From the NCBI GenBank assembly GCA_029213265.1, contig JARGNG010000001.1, positions 1 to 62,721 of the forward strand: DNA of 62,721 nt, given 5' to 3'. Shown one piece after another: positions 8,304 through 17,003 of the stretch; position 1 is the first letter of the stretch; each line of letters starts with the position of its first letter. Made by a program: the position numbers and the translations under genes. The DNA comes from Verrucomicrobiales bacterium. Its GTDB lineage: Bacteria > Verrucomicrobiota > Verrucomicrobiia > Verrucomicrobiales > DEV007. Below the pieces are notes generated by a model that saw only the letters and a list, made by a program, of their open reading frames with translations, made no database searches and was not told the DNA's origin.

Positions 8304-9446
8304 CTAGAGGCGAAGAAAGACTTTATTTCGAAACATCCACCAGAGCACCAGCCAGAAGACCAAGGCGATGAGGCAGGCGTCGACGATGGGTGCTTTGGGA
8401 CCGGCGAAAAGAAAGTCCGGAAGATGGCGGTGCAGGTTGTCGCGGACAAATCCTTTCGAAATCATTCCCAGTAAATACATCGCGAGAGGATTCAATCCGA
8501 CGACAATGAAAGGGAAGACCCAGCCGTTCCATTTTTTGACATCGATGATCCAATACGACAAGGCGAGCAATCCTACGACATAGCCGCCACTGAAGAGGGT
8601 CCACGAGGGGGTCCAGAGCTTCTTCACGACCGGGCAGAAGGTCAGCCCGGCGATGGCCCCGGTAAGAAGAAGAATCCCTGCGGCGATCCAGAGCTGTTTC
8701 AGCTTCCGGCTTGATGAAGTCTCCTTATTTTTCAAAACTTGTCCCGCCATCAGGCCCATCAGCATGGTAACGAAGGAGGGCACAAAATTCAGGGTGGAGT
8801 AGGGATGCCCGGTGAACTCTTCTTCCCGGGGAAAAAGATTCAGAAACCATTGATCGAAATCTTGAGGAAAACTCGTTCCATTCTCAAAGTGAAGTCGCCA
8901 GGACTCGAGTCCCCGCGGGAGGAGAATCATCAGTATGTAGTAGACAACAAGGACGAGCGCGCCGGTGGTGAATTGCGTTCTCCATGACTTGCCGACGAGG
9001 AAAAAGAGAAACCCGTATCCAAGTCCGATCTGGCTCAGCACATTGGTGAAAATCCAGTAGGTGTCCGGTTTGCGAAGCGACTGCAGAAAAACCCCGAGCA
9101 GAGTGAGAAGAATCGCGCGAGTCCAGGCGTGGCGAAGTCGACGGCTGTAACTTTCACCGAGGTGGGCCCGCTTTTCGTAGGAAAACGGCATGGAGACTCC
9201 GACGATGAACATGAAGGCGGGCTGAATGAGGTCCCACAGGGAAGCTCCGAAAACCGCAAACTGACTGTTCCATTCCGGATGCGTTCCCTGAAAGACGATG
9301 AAGTTTGCGAAACCGCCTTCCCACTTGGTTGCTACCTTGGCGAGTCCGAGACCCGAAGTGGCCAGCAGCAACATCACCATTCCGCGATAGACATCGAGGG
9401 AGAGGAGCCGCTCCGTGGTGGGCTTCGGTTGGTCGGTTGATTCCAT
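8304..9446 (-). CDS. HGSNAT/DUF5009-like membrane acyltransferase
   Basis: A 380-residue polytopic membrane protein. It opens with the RLLSLDVYRGMVM signature of the acyltransferase-3/HGSNAT group, followed by LWDLIQPAFMFIVGVSMPFS, then about nine more hydrophobic helices. Human HGSNAT acetylates the exposed glucosamine amine of heparan fragments from acetyl-CoA across a membrane; bacterial DUF5009 proteins are uncharacterised relatives. An HPEWN segment sits where the catalytic His-x-x-Trp of HGSNAT lies, but I cannot prove equivalence. The start at 9446 is preferred over a methionine 16 codons earlier because the conserved domain begins soon after. It is probably co-transcribed with the following sulfatase. 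Confidence 0.75.
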   Translation of the reverse strand: MESTDQPKPTTERLLSLDVYRGMVMLLLATSGLGLAKVATKWEGGFANFIVFQGTHPEWNSQFAVFGASLWDLIQPAFMFIVGVSMPFSYEKRAHLGESYSRRLRHAWTRAILLTLLGVFLQSLRKPDTYWIFTNVLSQIGLGYGFLFFLVGKSWRTQFTTGALVLVVYYILMILLPRGLESWRLHFENGTSFPQDFDQWFLNLFPREEEFTGHPYSTLNFVPSFVTMLMGLMAGQVLKNKETSSSRKLKQLWIAAGILLLTGAIAGLTFCPVVKKLWTPSWTLFSGGYVVGLLALSYWIIDVKKWNGWVFPFIVVGLNPLAMYLLGMISKGFVRDNLHRHLPDFLFAGPKAPIVDACLIALVFWLVLWWMFRNKVFLRL

Positions 9447-9623
9447 GGCCGCAGTCTGAGAGGAGATTCCGGATCTCGTCAATCGTCGAGCCAACGCAAA
9501 GGCGGGAGGATCGAAAAGCGCAAAAAAGTCCTCGTAGAATTTTCCGGGGGGTTTTACGGTCAGCTACTGTTTCCGACCAGCGGGAACTAGCAACCCCAGC
9601 CCTCCTCTTTCCTTATATCTACC

Positions 9624-10553
9624 ATGGACGCAGTCAAAATTCTCGGAAGCCTTCTCAGCAACAATGCGATGGGCTCCAGCACTGGAGGAAGCATCCTCGA
9701 TTCTCTTCTCGGCGGTGGAGGCAGTTCCTCCGGAGCCGGAAACATTTTCGGAACTCTGCTTGGGGGGCAGAAGAGGGGAGGTTCTGGCGGACTCGGCGCA
9801 CTCGGTGGAATTCTTGCAGCGGCGGCGGCTTCCCAGCGCGGCGGAGGCATGGACATTCTCGGATCTCTTCTCGCAGGAGCGAGCGGAAGCGGTGGCGGGG
9901 GAGGAGCCGGTGACCTGCTCGGCAGTCTTCTCGGTGGTGGGCAGTCCCAGCAGCAAACGAGTGGTGGGGGACTGGGCGGTCTTCTCGGCGGACTTCTCGG
10001 AGGGAAAAAAGCAGCGCCCCAGCCTTCTGCGGGTGGCGTCGGCGGTCTTCTTGGTTCCCTTCTGGGAGCAAGTGCCGGCGGGGGTGGGAATCCTCTTAAC
10101 GATCTTCTCGGTGCAGCGACTTCCGGTGGAAACGCGAATGGTTCGGAACTTCTCGGGACTCTTCTCGGAGGAGGAACTCCTCAGACCCCCCCCAAGGAAG
10201 CACAGGATGAAGCCGAGCTTCTCATTCAGGCGATGTGCTATGCCGCCAAAGCAGACGGAAATGTCGACGAAGCGGAAAGGGATGTCATTCTCGGACGCCT
10301 CGGTGATCTTGATGAAGAGGAAATTGCCTACCTCAAGGAGCACCTCGAAGGGACCCTTGATGTAGCCGGATTCACTTCCCGGGTTCCCGATGACATGGAT
10401 GAGCAAATCTATGCGTTCTCCCTCATGGCTATCAAGCTGGATACCCAGAAGGAAGCCGAGTATTTCGGGCAGCTTGCCAATGGGTTGGGAATGGATGGCG
10501 ATACATGCAATCGCATTCATGAGCAACTCGGTCAGCCCGAGATTTTCGCCTAA
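9624..10553 (+). CDS. DUF533/TerB-like protein with Gly-Leu repeat N-terminus
   Basis: A 309-residue protein in two parts. Residues 1-190 are low-complexity, built of repeated LLGSLLGGG-like blocks separated by Gly/Ser/Ala linkers. Residues 195-309 form the alpha-helical DUF533/TerB-like domain: ELLIQAMCYAAKADGNVDEAER, then an acidic helix and DEQIYAFSLMAIKLDT. The ADGNVDEAE stretch resembles the metal-binding loop of tellurite-resistance TerB proteins. Inner-membrane YebE is a DUF533 relative in E. coli, but its function is not established. No signal peptide or clear transmembrane helix is present, so the location is uncertain. The downstream methyltransferase gene starts 21 bases later. Confidence 0.75.
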   Translation: MDAVKILGSLLSNNAMGSSTGGSILDSLLGGGGSSSGAGNIFGTLLGGQKRGGSGGLGALGGILAAAAASQRGGGMDILGSLLAGASGSGGGGGAGDLLGSLLGGGQSQQQTSGGGLGGLLGGLLGGKKAAPQPSAGGVGGLLGSLLGASAGGGGNPLNDLLGAATSGGNANGSELLGTLLGGGTPQTPPKEAQDEAELLIQAMCYAAKADGNVDEAERDVILGRLGDLDEEEIAYLKEHLEGTLDVAGFTSRVPDDMDEQIYAFSLMAIKLDTQKEAEYFGQLANGLGMDGDTCNRIHEQLGQPEIFA

Positions 10554-10574
10554 CGGATTTTGCCCGTGCATTGA

Positions 10575-11174
10575 ATGGCAAGGAAGCGTCGGCAAAGGTC
10601 GGGTGGGGGATCGCGCGGAGCTCGTGCGAACGTCCACTCCGAGGGAATTCAGAGTGTGGCCCGTCTCACCGAGGAAGCTCTGTGCGAATTTCTGGACAAA
10701 CCGGGGGACGAGATTCCTTTTCTCCTCGTGCTCGACGGTGTTCAGGATCCGCACAATCTGGGGGCCTGCATTCGTTCGGCCGAGGCTGCCGGGGTTCACG
10801 CCGTTGTCATTCCTCGCCATAAGTCCTCTCCAGTTACGGAAACCGTGGTGAGGATCTCCTGCGGGGGAGCGGAGCATATTCCCGTTGTTTCGGTAGCAAA
10901 CATGGCGCGATTTCTCAGCAAAATTCGGCAGGAGTATGGAATCCGTTCTGTCGGGACCGCGGATGAAACAATGGACGAACTCTACGAGGTCAATTTGACG
11001 GGACCCCTCGCGATCGTTCTTGGGGCCGAGGGAGAGGGGATGCGTCGATTGACGAAAGAAAACTGCGATGAGCTCATTCGAATTCCGATGGCGGGAGAGG
11101 TGGAATGTTTGAACGTTTCCGCCGCCGCTGCTGTTTGTCTGTTCGAATCAGTGAGACAGCGTGAGTTCGCCTGA
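10575..11174 (+). CDS. SpoU-family 2'-O-ribose RNA methyltransferase (RlmB/TrmH-like)
   Basis: A 199-residue SPOUT methyltransferase. Motif 1 is LDGVQDPHNLGACIRSAEAAG (first 20 residues quoted from about 47), motif 2 is IVLGAEGEGMRRL, and motif 3 is IPMAGEVECLNVSAAAAV, which form the SAM-binding trefoil knot. RlmB methylates G2251 of 23S rRNA and TrmH methylates tRNA G18; at 199 residues this protein lacks most of the N-terminal RNA-binding domain of RlmB (about 245 residues) and instead has a short basic, Gly-rich leader. The specific target nucleotide is therefore uncertain. Confidence 0.85.
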   Translation: MARKRRQRSGGGSRGARANVHSEGIQSVARLTEEALCEFLDKPGDEIPFLLVLDGVQDPHNLGACIRSAEAAGVHAVVIPRHKSSPVTETVVRISCGGAEHIPVVSVANMARFLSKIRQEYGIRSVGTADETMDELYEVNLTGPLAIVLGAEGEGMRRLTKENCDELIRIPMAGEVECLNVSAAAAVCLFESVRQREFA

Positions 11175-11229
11175 AGGGGGAAGTCAGCAGGCGCGAAGAT
11201 CTGCCGGGCTTGCGGGCAGGCGATGAACC

Positions 11230-12939
11230 CTATTTCCCGGACAGCTCCCAAACGGGAGTGAAGTCATCGCCTTCTTTCAACATGGCGTCGACGACGCGGG
11301 ACATGAGTTGCAGACTGGGGCCGTCGTTAGGAGATTCGAGAAGAACGTCGCTGAGCAGAGACGACGCCTTTCGGAAATTCCCGGCTTCGAATTCATCCAG
11401 CGAGACTTGATACAGGGCCGCCAGTTCTTTCCAGTCCGGCCGCGCGCCCGGAGGTTCCAGTTCGAAAAGTTGAACGGGGGCCTGGATGTTTTGCACGCGC
11501 ACCTGGCAGAGCCTTCGCCGTGCGAAGGAATCGGGTAGCTGGGACGCGGTATAGCCCGTTATGAGAAGTGGAGTTTTCAAAAACTTAGTCGCTCCCTGGA
11601 CCCGGCTTGCCAGATTCACGACGGTTCCGAGAGGGCCGTATTTGAACTTCCGGTGCGTGCCGACATTTCCGACGAGTGCCTCTCCCGTGTTGACGCCGAT
11701 TCCAACCTCGGTTCCCGCTCCAATCTGTTCCTGCCACTTTTCGTTGAGCGAGGAAAGGCTCTTTCGAATTTCAATGGCAGCGCGGCAGGCGAGTTCAGCA
11801 TGGTTCGGTTGCTCGTTGGGGGCACCCCACATCGCCATCAGTTCGTCCCCGGTATAGTCGACGAGCACTCCGCCCAGTTCGATGACGATCGAGGAGAATT
11901 CCCCCATCACCCCCCCGAGCCAGTCGATTGTTTGACTCGGGCCAAGCCGTTCACTGATGGAGGAAAACCCGCGAATGTCGCAAAAGAGAACACTCACTTC
12001 CGCCTGGCGGGCCTGCATTTTCATTGGGTCCGGATTTCGCGCCAGCTCGCGGGCCAGCTCCGGAGTGAAGTGCTGCTCGAAAACCCGCTCTCGAAGGCGC
12101 TTCTTTTCCAGACTCGCATTGAGACGGGCCATGAGAAGAGCGGGGCGGATTGGCCGGGACAGGAAATCTTCGGCACCAATCTGTATGCAGCGAACCGCGT
12201 CCTGCTCCTCCTGCAAGCCTGTTACCACGATGACGGGTGTTTGACGGAGTCGGCCGGTTTCGCGGAGTTTGGCGAGGACCTCAAAGCCGTCCATCTTCGG
12301 CATCTCGATATCAAGAAGGACCGCATCAAAATCGCCTTCTTCAATCTTCTCGATCACCTCCAGTCCATTGACCGCAAAGTGAATTTCAAATCCGCAGGGT
12401 GCGAGGAGGCGTTCCAGTATCTCCCGGTTTTCCGGATCGTCATCGGCCACGAGAATCATTCCCGCAGATTCTCCGGGTTCGCAGGGGATGGTGGCAGGCT
12501 CCGGCGGAATTTCCTTTTCTTCGGCGAGGGCGGCGGTTCCGGAAACGAGGGCAAGGCAGGATTCGAGCACCCCGACGAGTTCCCGGGTTCGATCAAGGAA
12601 CTCGGGAGGGCAGGGAAACATCTGCATCAACTGGATCGTGCCGAAAAGATGATTGAGCTGATTCCGGGCATCGTGCCTCGCTTTTCGAAACAGCTCATCC
12701 GTCTTTTCCCCGGACTCGAAGCGCGATTCATCGAACCAGCGGCTGATCCCGTCCCGAAAAGCCGGAGCTTCCACCTGGAGCTTGTTTAAGTCCGCTTCGA
12801 TTTGGGGCGCATCCTGCTCCTGGACCCCCTCAGGGACGGTCACACCCAGCTCTTCGACAAGTCGACACAATCGCTCCGCCGCCGGATCGAGCTCAGCGCG
12901 CAGAAGTTGGATGCTGGTTTGTGCCGTCGATACAGCCAT
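11230..12939 (-). CDS. Receiver-adenylate/guanylate cyclase regulator with DHp-like N-terminus
   Basis: A 569-residue signalling protein. Residues 80-110 contain RKARHDARNQLNHLFG, resembling the dimerisation/histidine helix of histidine kinases but without any ATPase domain after it. A receiver domain follows (about 160-280): acidic DDD at 166-168 and phospho-acceptor D210 in LLDIEMPKMDG. A class III cyclase domain follows (about 320-490), with metal aspartates in FCDIRGFSS and YTGDELMAMWG and the transition-state region GPLGTVVNLASR. It should make a cyclic nucleotide in response to phosphorylation by a partner. The start at 12939 removes an implausible overlap with the upstream membrane-protein gene. 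Confidence 0.85.
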   Translation of the reverse strand: MAVSTAQTSIQLLRAELDPAAERLCRLVEELGVTVPEGVQEQDAPQIEADLNKLQVEAPAFRDGISRWFDESRFESGEKTDELFRKARHDARNQLNHLFGTIQLMQMFPCPPEFLDRTRELVGVLESCLALVSGTAALAEEKEIPPEPATIPCEPGESAGMILVADDDPENREILERLLAPCGFEIHFAVNGLEVIEKIEEGDFDAVLLDIEMPKMDGFEVLAKLRETGRLRQTPVIVVTGLQEEQDAVRCIQIGAEDFLSRPIRPALLMARLNASLEKKRLRERVFEQHFTPELARELARNPDPMKMQARQAEVSVLFCDIRGFSSISERLGPSQTIDWLGGVMGEFSSIVIELGGVLVDYTGDELMAMWGAPNEQPNHAELACRAAIEIRKSLSSLNEKWQEQIGAGTEVGIGVNTGEALVGNVGTHRKFKYGPLGTVVNLASRVQGATKFLKTPLLITGYTASQLPDSFARRRLCQVRVQNIQAPVQLFELEPPGARPDWKELAALYQVSLDEFEAGNFRKASSLLSDVLLESPNDGPSLQLMSRVVDAMLKEGDDFTPVWELSGK

Positions 12940-13051
12940 TGCCCAGTGTCGCCTCTGACGGGGGATCGGGCCAAGGAAAAAACTGGCGCACATGGAGCGT
13001 GCCTCGCTTCCCTCTTGCCCTCGACGGTTCGTCTCTCTGCTTCGCGTTTCA

Positions 13052-13723
13052 TCATTCTGCAATCGATTCCGGACTGATTCTGATGCGAAAGAGGAAACGA
13101 TGAATCGCCCAGACCAAATAGCCAACGAGGGTGAATGCGAGAAGGAGTGAAATCCCATTCAGCGCAATTTGCGCAACGCCCAGCTTTTTCAAATCGAGGA
13201 AAGGGTAGGGATAGGATCCAATGAGCGATCCCCGCGAAATCACATAGACAAAATAGAGCAGTGGATAGAGACACCAGAGGATCGGTGTGTTTGCGGAAAG
13301 CCTGCGCTCGAATGATGATCCGCACCAGTAAACAACCATGCTGACCGGAACGACATAGTGGTGAAGTTTGTCTGCTATCCACATGGGACCTTCCGGATTC
13401 CAGGTATGACGCAACAAAAGCTGATACACGATCGCGAGAAATACGACCGCAGTCGTGGCACATCCGATAGGCAGAGCCCCGGCGAAAAGGTGGCCGATTC
13501 CGCTCCTTCGAAAGACGAAGGGAAGCGTGCCAAGCAGACCGATGAAGAGATTTGTCAGAATCGTAAAGTAGCCGAGCAGTTCGACCAGGGCATCGGCGGC
13601 AGTTTCCCCACGACGGGGCGCGCTTTCAACCATACTCCAGCATTGCAGAATCAGACCTGCCCAGGCCATGCCCGCGACGATCAAAAGAAAAATTTCGCCT
13701 GCGGATTTTCGGGTTGATTTCAT
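13052..13723 (-). CDS. Pr6Pr/FAR-17a-like six-helix membrane protein
   Basis: A 223-residue polytopic protein with about six hydrophobic segments. The DKLHHYVVPVSMVVYW and LWCLYPLLYFVYVISRG segments followed by the proline/tyrosine-rich SYPYPFLDL loop are characteristic of the Pr6Pr (FAR-17a/AIG1-like) family. Some eukaryotic AIG1 relatives hydrolyse fatty-acid esters of hydroxy fatty acids using conserved Thr and His; I see a conserved-looking HHY but cannot assign enzymatic activity here. Its stop lies 112 bases before the cyclase start, same strand. Confidence 0.7.
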   Translation of the reverse strand: MKSTRKSAGEIFLLIVAGMAWAGLILQCWSMVESAPRRGETAADALVELLGYFTILTNLFIGLLGTLPFVFRRSGIGHLFAGALPIGCATTAVVFLAIVYQLLLRHTWNPEGPMWIADKLHHYVVPVSMVVYWCGSSFERRLSANTPILWCLYPLLYFVYVISRGSLIGSYPYPFLDLKKLGVAQIALNGISLLLAFTLVGYLVWAIHRFLFRIRISPESIAE

Positions 13724-13924
13724 GTGTTTGGGGCCCCTGGCGTCAGCGTTCGTGAGAGCAGTTGCACTCCTGCTGGAACGTATTCGAACGGATCGGGGCA
13801 GCTATTCTATTCGTATCAGAGAGGAGGATTGCATCCAAATTTTCATTTTGGCTCATCGCTGTTATGCCGTGAGCGAGGCTCGAGAGAAGTTCCTCGTTCC
13901 GCTTCTACAGGCCGAAGACAGAAT

Positions 13925-14446
13925 TCATTCGCTCCCGATCCACAGTCGCATCACGTAGTCGTCCATCATAAACCCGCTTCCGATATCGAGACAGTCTTCG
14001 CCGATAACCTGGAAACCGTTTTTCCGGTAGAAGCCAATCGCCGATTCGTTGCCGCGATTGACCCGCAATTCCAACGCGGTGGCCTGCTCTTTCCAAAGCA
14101 ACTGGATGAGATGCTCCATCGCCTTCGATCCGATTCCGTTTCCCTGCCGGCGGGTTTCCAGATAGCATTTGTGGAGAAAACATCGTTGGTCGGGCTGAGT
14201 CGGGCCGAACGCGAGAAATCCGGCGCGTTCGCCCTTCCATTCGATCCAGCAGTAGGAAACTCCGTTTGCCTGATCCAACGCGAACGCCTCGTCGGAATAC
14301 ATTTTTTTCAGCATGTAGTCGATTTGCTCCGGGGTGATGAGGGCTCCGTAGGCGTTTGGCCAAATCCGGGCAGCCATTTCGCGAATCAGAGGCCATTCGG
14401 TTGCCGGAACGGGCAAAAGGGAGACAGCTGGATCGGTGGAATTCAT
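13925..14446 (-). CDS. GNAT-family N-acetyltransferase
   Basis: A 173-residue GNAT protein. The acetyl-CoA pyrophosphate-binding motif A is LETRRQGNGIGSKAMEHL, followed by the beta-bulge and NRGNESAIGFYRKNGFQVIGED (first part), the classic motif B with the Asn and Tyr. Start MNSTDPAVSL at 14446 was chosen because the domain begins with LLPVPATEWPLIREM; upstream in-frame codons give no family-like sequence. The substrate (amine, protein N-terminus or small molecule) is unknown. It is divergent from the downstream cytochrome gene at 14569 and is separated from Pr6Pr by 201 bases in which I see no gene. Confidence 0.8.
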   Translation of the reverse strand: MNSTDPAVSLLPVPATEWPLIREMAARIWPNAYGALITPEQIDYMLKKMYSDEAFALDQANGVSYCWIEWKGERAGFLAFGPTQPDQRCFLHKCYLETRRQGNGIGSKAMEHLIQLLWKEQATALELRVNRGNESAIGFYRKNGFQVIGEDCLDIGSGFMMDDYVMRLWIGSE

Positions 14447-14568
14447 CAATTTTGAGAAAAAAACGGCGAAACTTGCGTATCCCGGAGGTTGAAAACCACG
14501 TAAATGAACCATATGGAAGGCCAGCAAACAATTGACTTCCGGCAGAATCACGCTTCCTTCCCGCGATC

Positions 14569-15240
14569 ATGAGCCACGAATCCAAAGACTCCAACAATCC
14601 GATTCTTTCCGGAATCGGCTCCGTTTTTCTTTTTCTCGTCCCCTTTTCCCTCATTGTAATGCTGGGTGTGGTAGGCTTTGCTTTCCTTACAGGAAGTGGC
14701 GTGGAGAAGAAAGAAGAGACTCCTGCAGAGGTAGTTGCAGCTCCGGCGCCAGCCGCGACTGAAGCAGCCACTCCGGCCGCTGCCCCTGCCGCCGCAACGA
14801 CTCCAGCTGCCGCCCCGGCTGCTGCTGGTGGAGAGATCGATCCGGCAGTGATGGCTCTGGGAAAAACTTCCTATGCAACCTGCGCGGCCTGTCACGGACC
14901 GGACGGAACAGGATTGAAAGCGGGCCCGATGCTGATGGCTCCAAGCCTCGTTGGATCAGAACTTCTTCTCGGTGATCCGGATGAATCGCTTCTCGTGGTC
15001 CTCAAAGGCATTGCCAAGGAAAACATGGATTACATGGGAATGATGGCAGCACTCGCGGCAGGTCTTGATGATGAGAAACTCGCTGCGGTGCTCACCTACA
15101 CTCGAAATACCTGGGGAAACAAAGCCCCTGCCGTCACCAAAGAGCAGGCAGCTGCAGCTCGCGCGAAATTTGCCGACGTCAGCGCACCGGCCGGCGTGAA
15201 ACGTGCCGAGATCAAGAAGCTGGTCGAAGCACACAAGTAG
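14569..15240 (+). CDS. Membrane-anchored monohaem cytochrome c
   Basis: A 223-residue c-type cytochrome. A single N-terminal transmembrane helix (about residues 15-42) anchors it, followed by an Ala/Pro/Thr linker (about 45-88) and a class I cytochrome domain with the haem site CAACH near residue 105 and candidate axial methionines in the YMGMMAALAAGL segment. It would carry electrons at the outer face of the cytoplasmic membrane, as in small anchored cytochromes that serve oxidases or alternative complex III. The long Ala/Pro linker should act as a tether. It converges on the DUF4250 gene with only 8 bases between the stops. Confidence 0.85.
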   Translation: MSHESKDSNNPILSGIGSVFLFLVPFSLIVMLGVVGFAFLTGSGVEKKEETPAEVVAAPAPAATEAATPAAAPAAATTPAAAPAAAGGEIDPAVMALGKTSYATCAACHGPDGTGLKAGPMLMAPSLVGSELLLGDPDESLLVVLKGIAKENMDYMGMMAALAAGLDDEKLAAVLTYTRNTWGNKAPAVTKEQAAAARAKFADVSAPAGVKRAEIKKLVEAHK

Positions 15241-15253
15241 GATTTTTCCTACG
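15236..15253. terminator. Short hairpin between convergent stops
   Basis: GTAGG and CCTAC flank a T-rich loop exactly between the stop codons of the cytochrome gene and the convergent DUF4250 gene. It has five stem pairs and no long U-tract outside the stem, so it is only a weak candidate for a bidirectional terminator. Confidence 0.3.
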
Positions 15254-15452
15254 AGACCGGCAAAGGCCGGATCTGATTGACCTCGGGGACGTATTCGTAG
15301 CCGAGGTTTTTTATTTTCTGGAGAAATGCCTCACGATCCAGATCGTGGGTTTTGATGAGATCGTCCAGGTCAGCGTGATCGTTGCGAAGCGCCGTATTGA
15401 TGAGACCTGGGAGCAAATTCGGGTCCATCGTTTCGAAGTGAGAGAGATTCAT
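15249..15452 (-). CDS. DUF4250-like small protein
   Basis: A 67-residue protein that begins MNLSHFETMDPNLLPGLINT and ends around YEYVPEVNQIRPL. The DPNLL...INTALR and LGYEYVPEVNQ patterns match the small DUF4250 family, which has no known function. It has no signal or membrane segment. The start overlaps the pyruvate kinase stop by one base (TGATG), indicating translational coupling to pyk; a role linked to glycolysis would be guesswork. Confidence 0.7.
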   Translation of the reverse strand: MNLSHFETMDPNLLPGLINTALRNDHADLDDLIKTHDLDREAFLQKIKNLGYEYVPEVNQIRPLPVS

Positions 15453-16858
15453 CAGGCGCGGCGCAGTAGAATGGCATCGGTATCGAAAGCGCCCCCGAGG
15501 ACGTCGCTGAGAATGACGACAGGATCTCCGGACTCGATTTTTTCTTTCCCTTTTAGAAAATCGATCGCTTTTCGAATGCTGTCCTCCGGTAGCTCAGCAA
15601 ACTCCATTTCGAAGGGAAAGACGCCCCGGTTCATGTGCAGGGCCCGGATGACGCCTTCATCAGGCGAAAAGGCATAGATCGGGGAGTGATCGGGACGCTG
15701 GTGTGCTGCATAGTTGGCAAGAACGCCCCGCGCCGTAAAAACGATGATCTTGGAATCCTTCAGCGAGTTGGCCAGGACGACCGCCGATTTTACGGTGTGC
15801 TGCTTTTCGGTCCGGAGCTCGATACCCCGGGAAAAACCGGCTCCGGGCTCCCGCTCCATTCGTCGTGCGATGCGATCGAGCACATCAATGCATTTCACCG
15901 GATACTGGCCGACCGAAGTCTCGCCGCTCAGCATGACGGCGTCGGCCTGCTCGTAAACGGCGTTGGCGACGTCAGTGACCTCCGCCCGGGTGGGGACCGG
16001 ATTCTCGACCATGGATTCGAGCATGTGGGTCGCGACGATCACCTTTCGCCCGATACGGGCGGCTTCCTTGAGAATTGCGCGCTGCACAACGGGAAGCTCC
16101 TCGATGTGAACTTCGATACCGAGATCTCCCCGCGCCACCATGACGGCGTCGGATTCGAGAATGATTTCGGAGAGATTCTTGACCGCTTCCTGATCCTCGA
16201 TTTTTGCGACGATGCGGGCGTGGCAGTCCTTTTCTGCGAGCTGTTCCCGGAGGAAGCGAATGTGTTCTGCATCGCGCACGAAACTGATCGCGATGAAGTC
16301 GACCTGCAACTCGGCTGCGATCTCCAGGTCGAGCATGTCCTTCTTCGTAAGGGGAGGAAGGTTGACCCGAATCCCGGGAAGGTTGATGTGGCGACGTGAT
16401 CCCATCTCACCGTCGGTCAAAACTTCGCAAATGAGGCGCCCCGGATCGATTCGCCTGATCTCAAAATGGATTTCGCCGTTGTCCACGAGCATGACATCTC
16501 CTACCGAAACATCCTCGTGGAGTTCGTGGTAGTTGGTCGTCACAGAAACTTCGGTGGAGGGTTCGAGATCCGCGTTTCGAAATTCGACGGTATCGCCTCT
16601 GGACAGCTGAAGCTTTCCCTCGACATCTCCGGTCCGAATGGAAGGCCCCTGCAAGTCGATCAGGGTGGCGACAGAAATTCCGCATCCCCCGGACTGAGTA
16701 CGAATGCGATCAACCACCTCGCGCGTCCACGGGTGAGAGGCGTGGCTCATATTAAGTCGGAAGATGTTCGCTCCGGCTTCGATCAACTCGCGGATTTTTT
16801 CGGGGCTGTCGGTTGCGGGACCGAGGGTGGAAATGATTTTGGTTTTTCGGTTGTTCAT
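15452..16858 (-). CDS. pyk: Pyruvate kinase
   Basis: A 468-residue pyruvate kinase, the normal bacterial length. It starts MNNRKTKIISTLGPATDSPEKI with the conserved TLGPA loop and the substrate-binding NMSHA; the catalytic region is VAKIEDQEAV (active-site lysine) followed by MVARGDLGIEV with the Mg-binding Glu/Asp, and the signature MLSGETSVGQYP. The C-terminal third forms the regulatory domain. It transfers phosphate from phosphoenolpyruvate to ADP in the last step of glycolysis. The start at 16858 is fixed by the family N-terminus; the longer open frame upstream is not conserved in character. Confidence 0.95.
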   Translation of the reverse strand: MNNRKTKIISTLGPATDSPEKIRELIEAGANIFRLNMSHASHPWTREVVDRIRTQSGGCGISVATLIDLQGPSIRTGDVEGKLQLSRGDTVEFRNADLEPSTEVSVTTNYHELHEDVSVGDVMLVDNGEIHFEIRRIDPGRLICEVLTDGEMGSRRHINLPGIRVNLPPLTKKDMLDLEIAAELQVDFIAISFVRDAEHIRFLREQLAEKDCHARIVAKIEDQEAVKNLSEIILESDAVMVARGDLGIEVHIEELPVVQRAILKEAARIGRKVIVATHMLESMVENPVPTRAEVTDVANAVYEQADAVMLSGETSVGQYPVKCIDVLDRIARRMEREPGAGFSRGIELRTEKQHTVKSAVVLANSLKDSKIIVFTARGVLANYAAHQRPDHSPIYAFSPDEGVIRALHMNRGVFPFEMEFAELPEDSIRKAIDFLKGKEKIESGDPVVILSDVLGGAFDTDAILLRRA

Positions 16859-16946
16859 CGAAGTGTGAAATAGCAGTTTCAAGGCCAAAGCGGGATTGGC
16901 TAAGGTGAGCGAAAGGTGAGGTTTGATCCAGTCACTACTTTGGCAC

Positions 16947-16981
16947 AAAAAAAGCAGCCTGCCTTACGGTCGAGCTGCTTC
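16947..16981 (-). terminator. Intrinsic terminator of the OmpA-like gene
   Basis: On the minus strand AAGCAGC pairs with GCTGCTT (16975-16981 with 16953-16959) and is followed by seven T residues. It lies about 20 bases after the stop of the frameshifted OmpA-like gene, the expected position for a rho-independent terminator. Confidence 0.8.
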
Positions 16982-17003
16982 CGGGGAAAAAGAACAAACA
17001 GAG

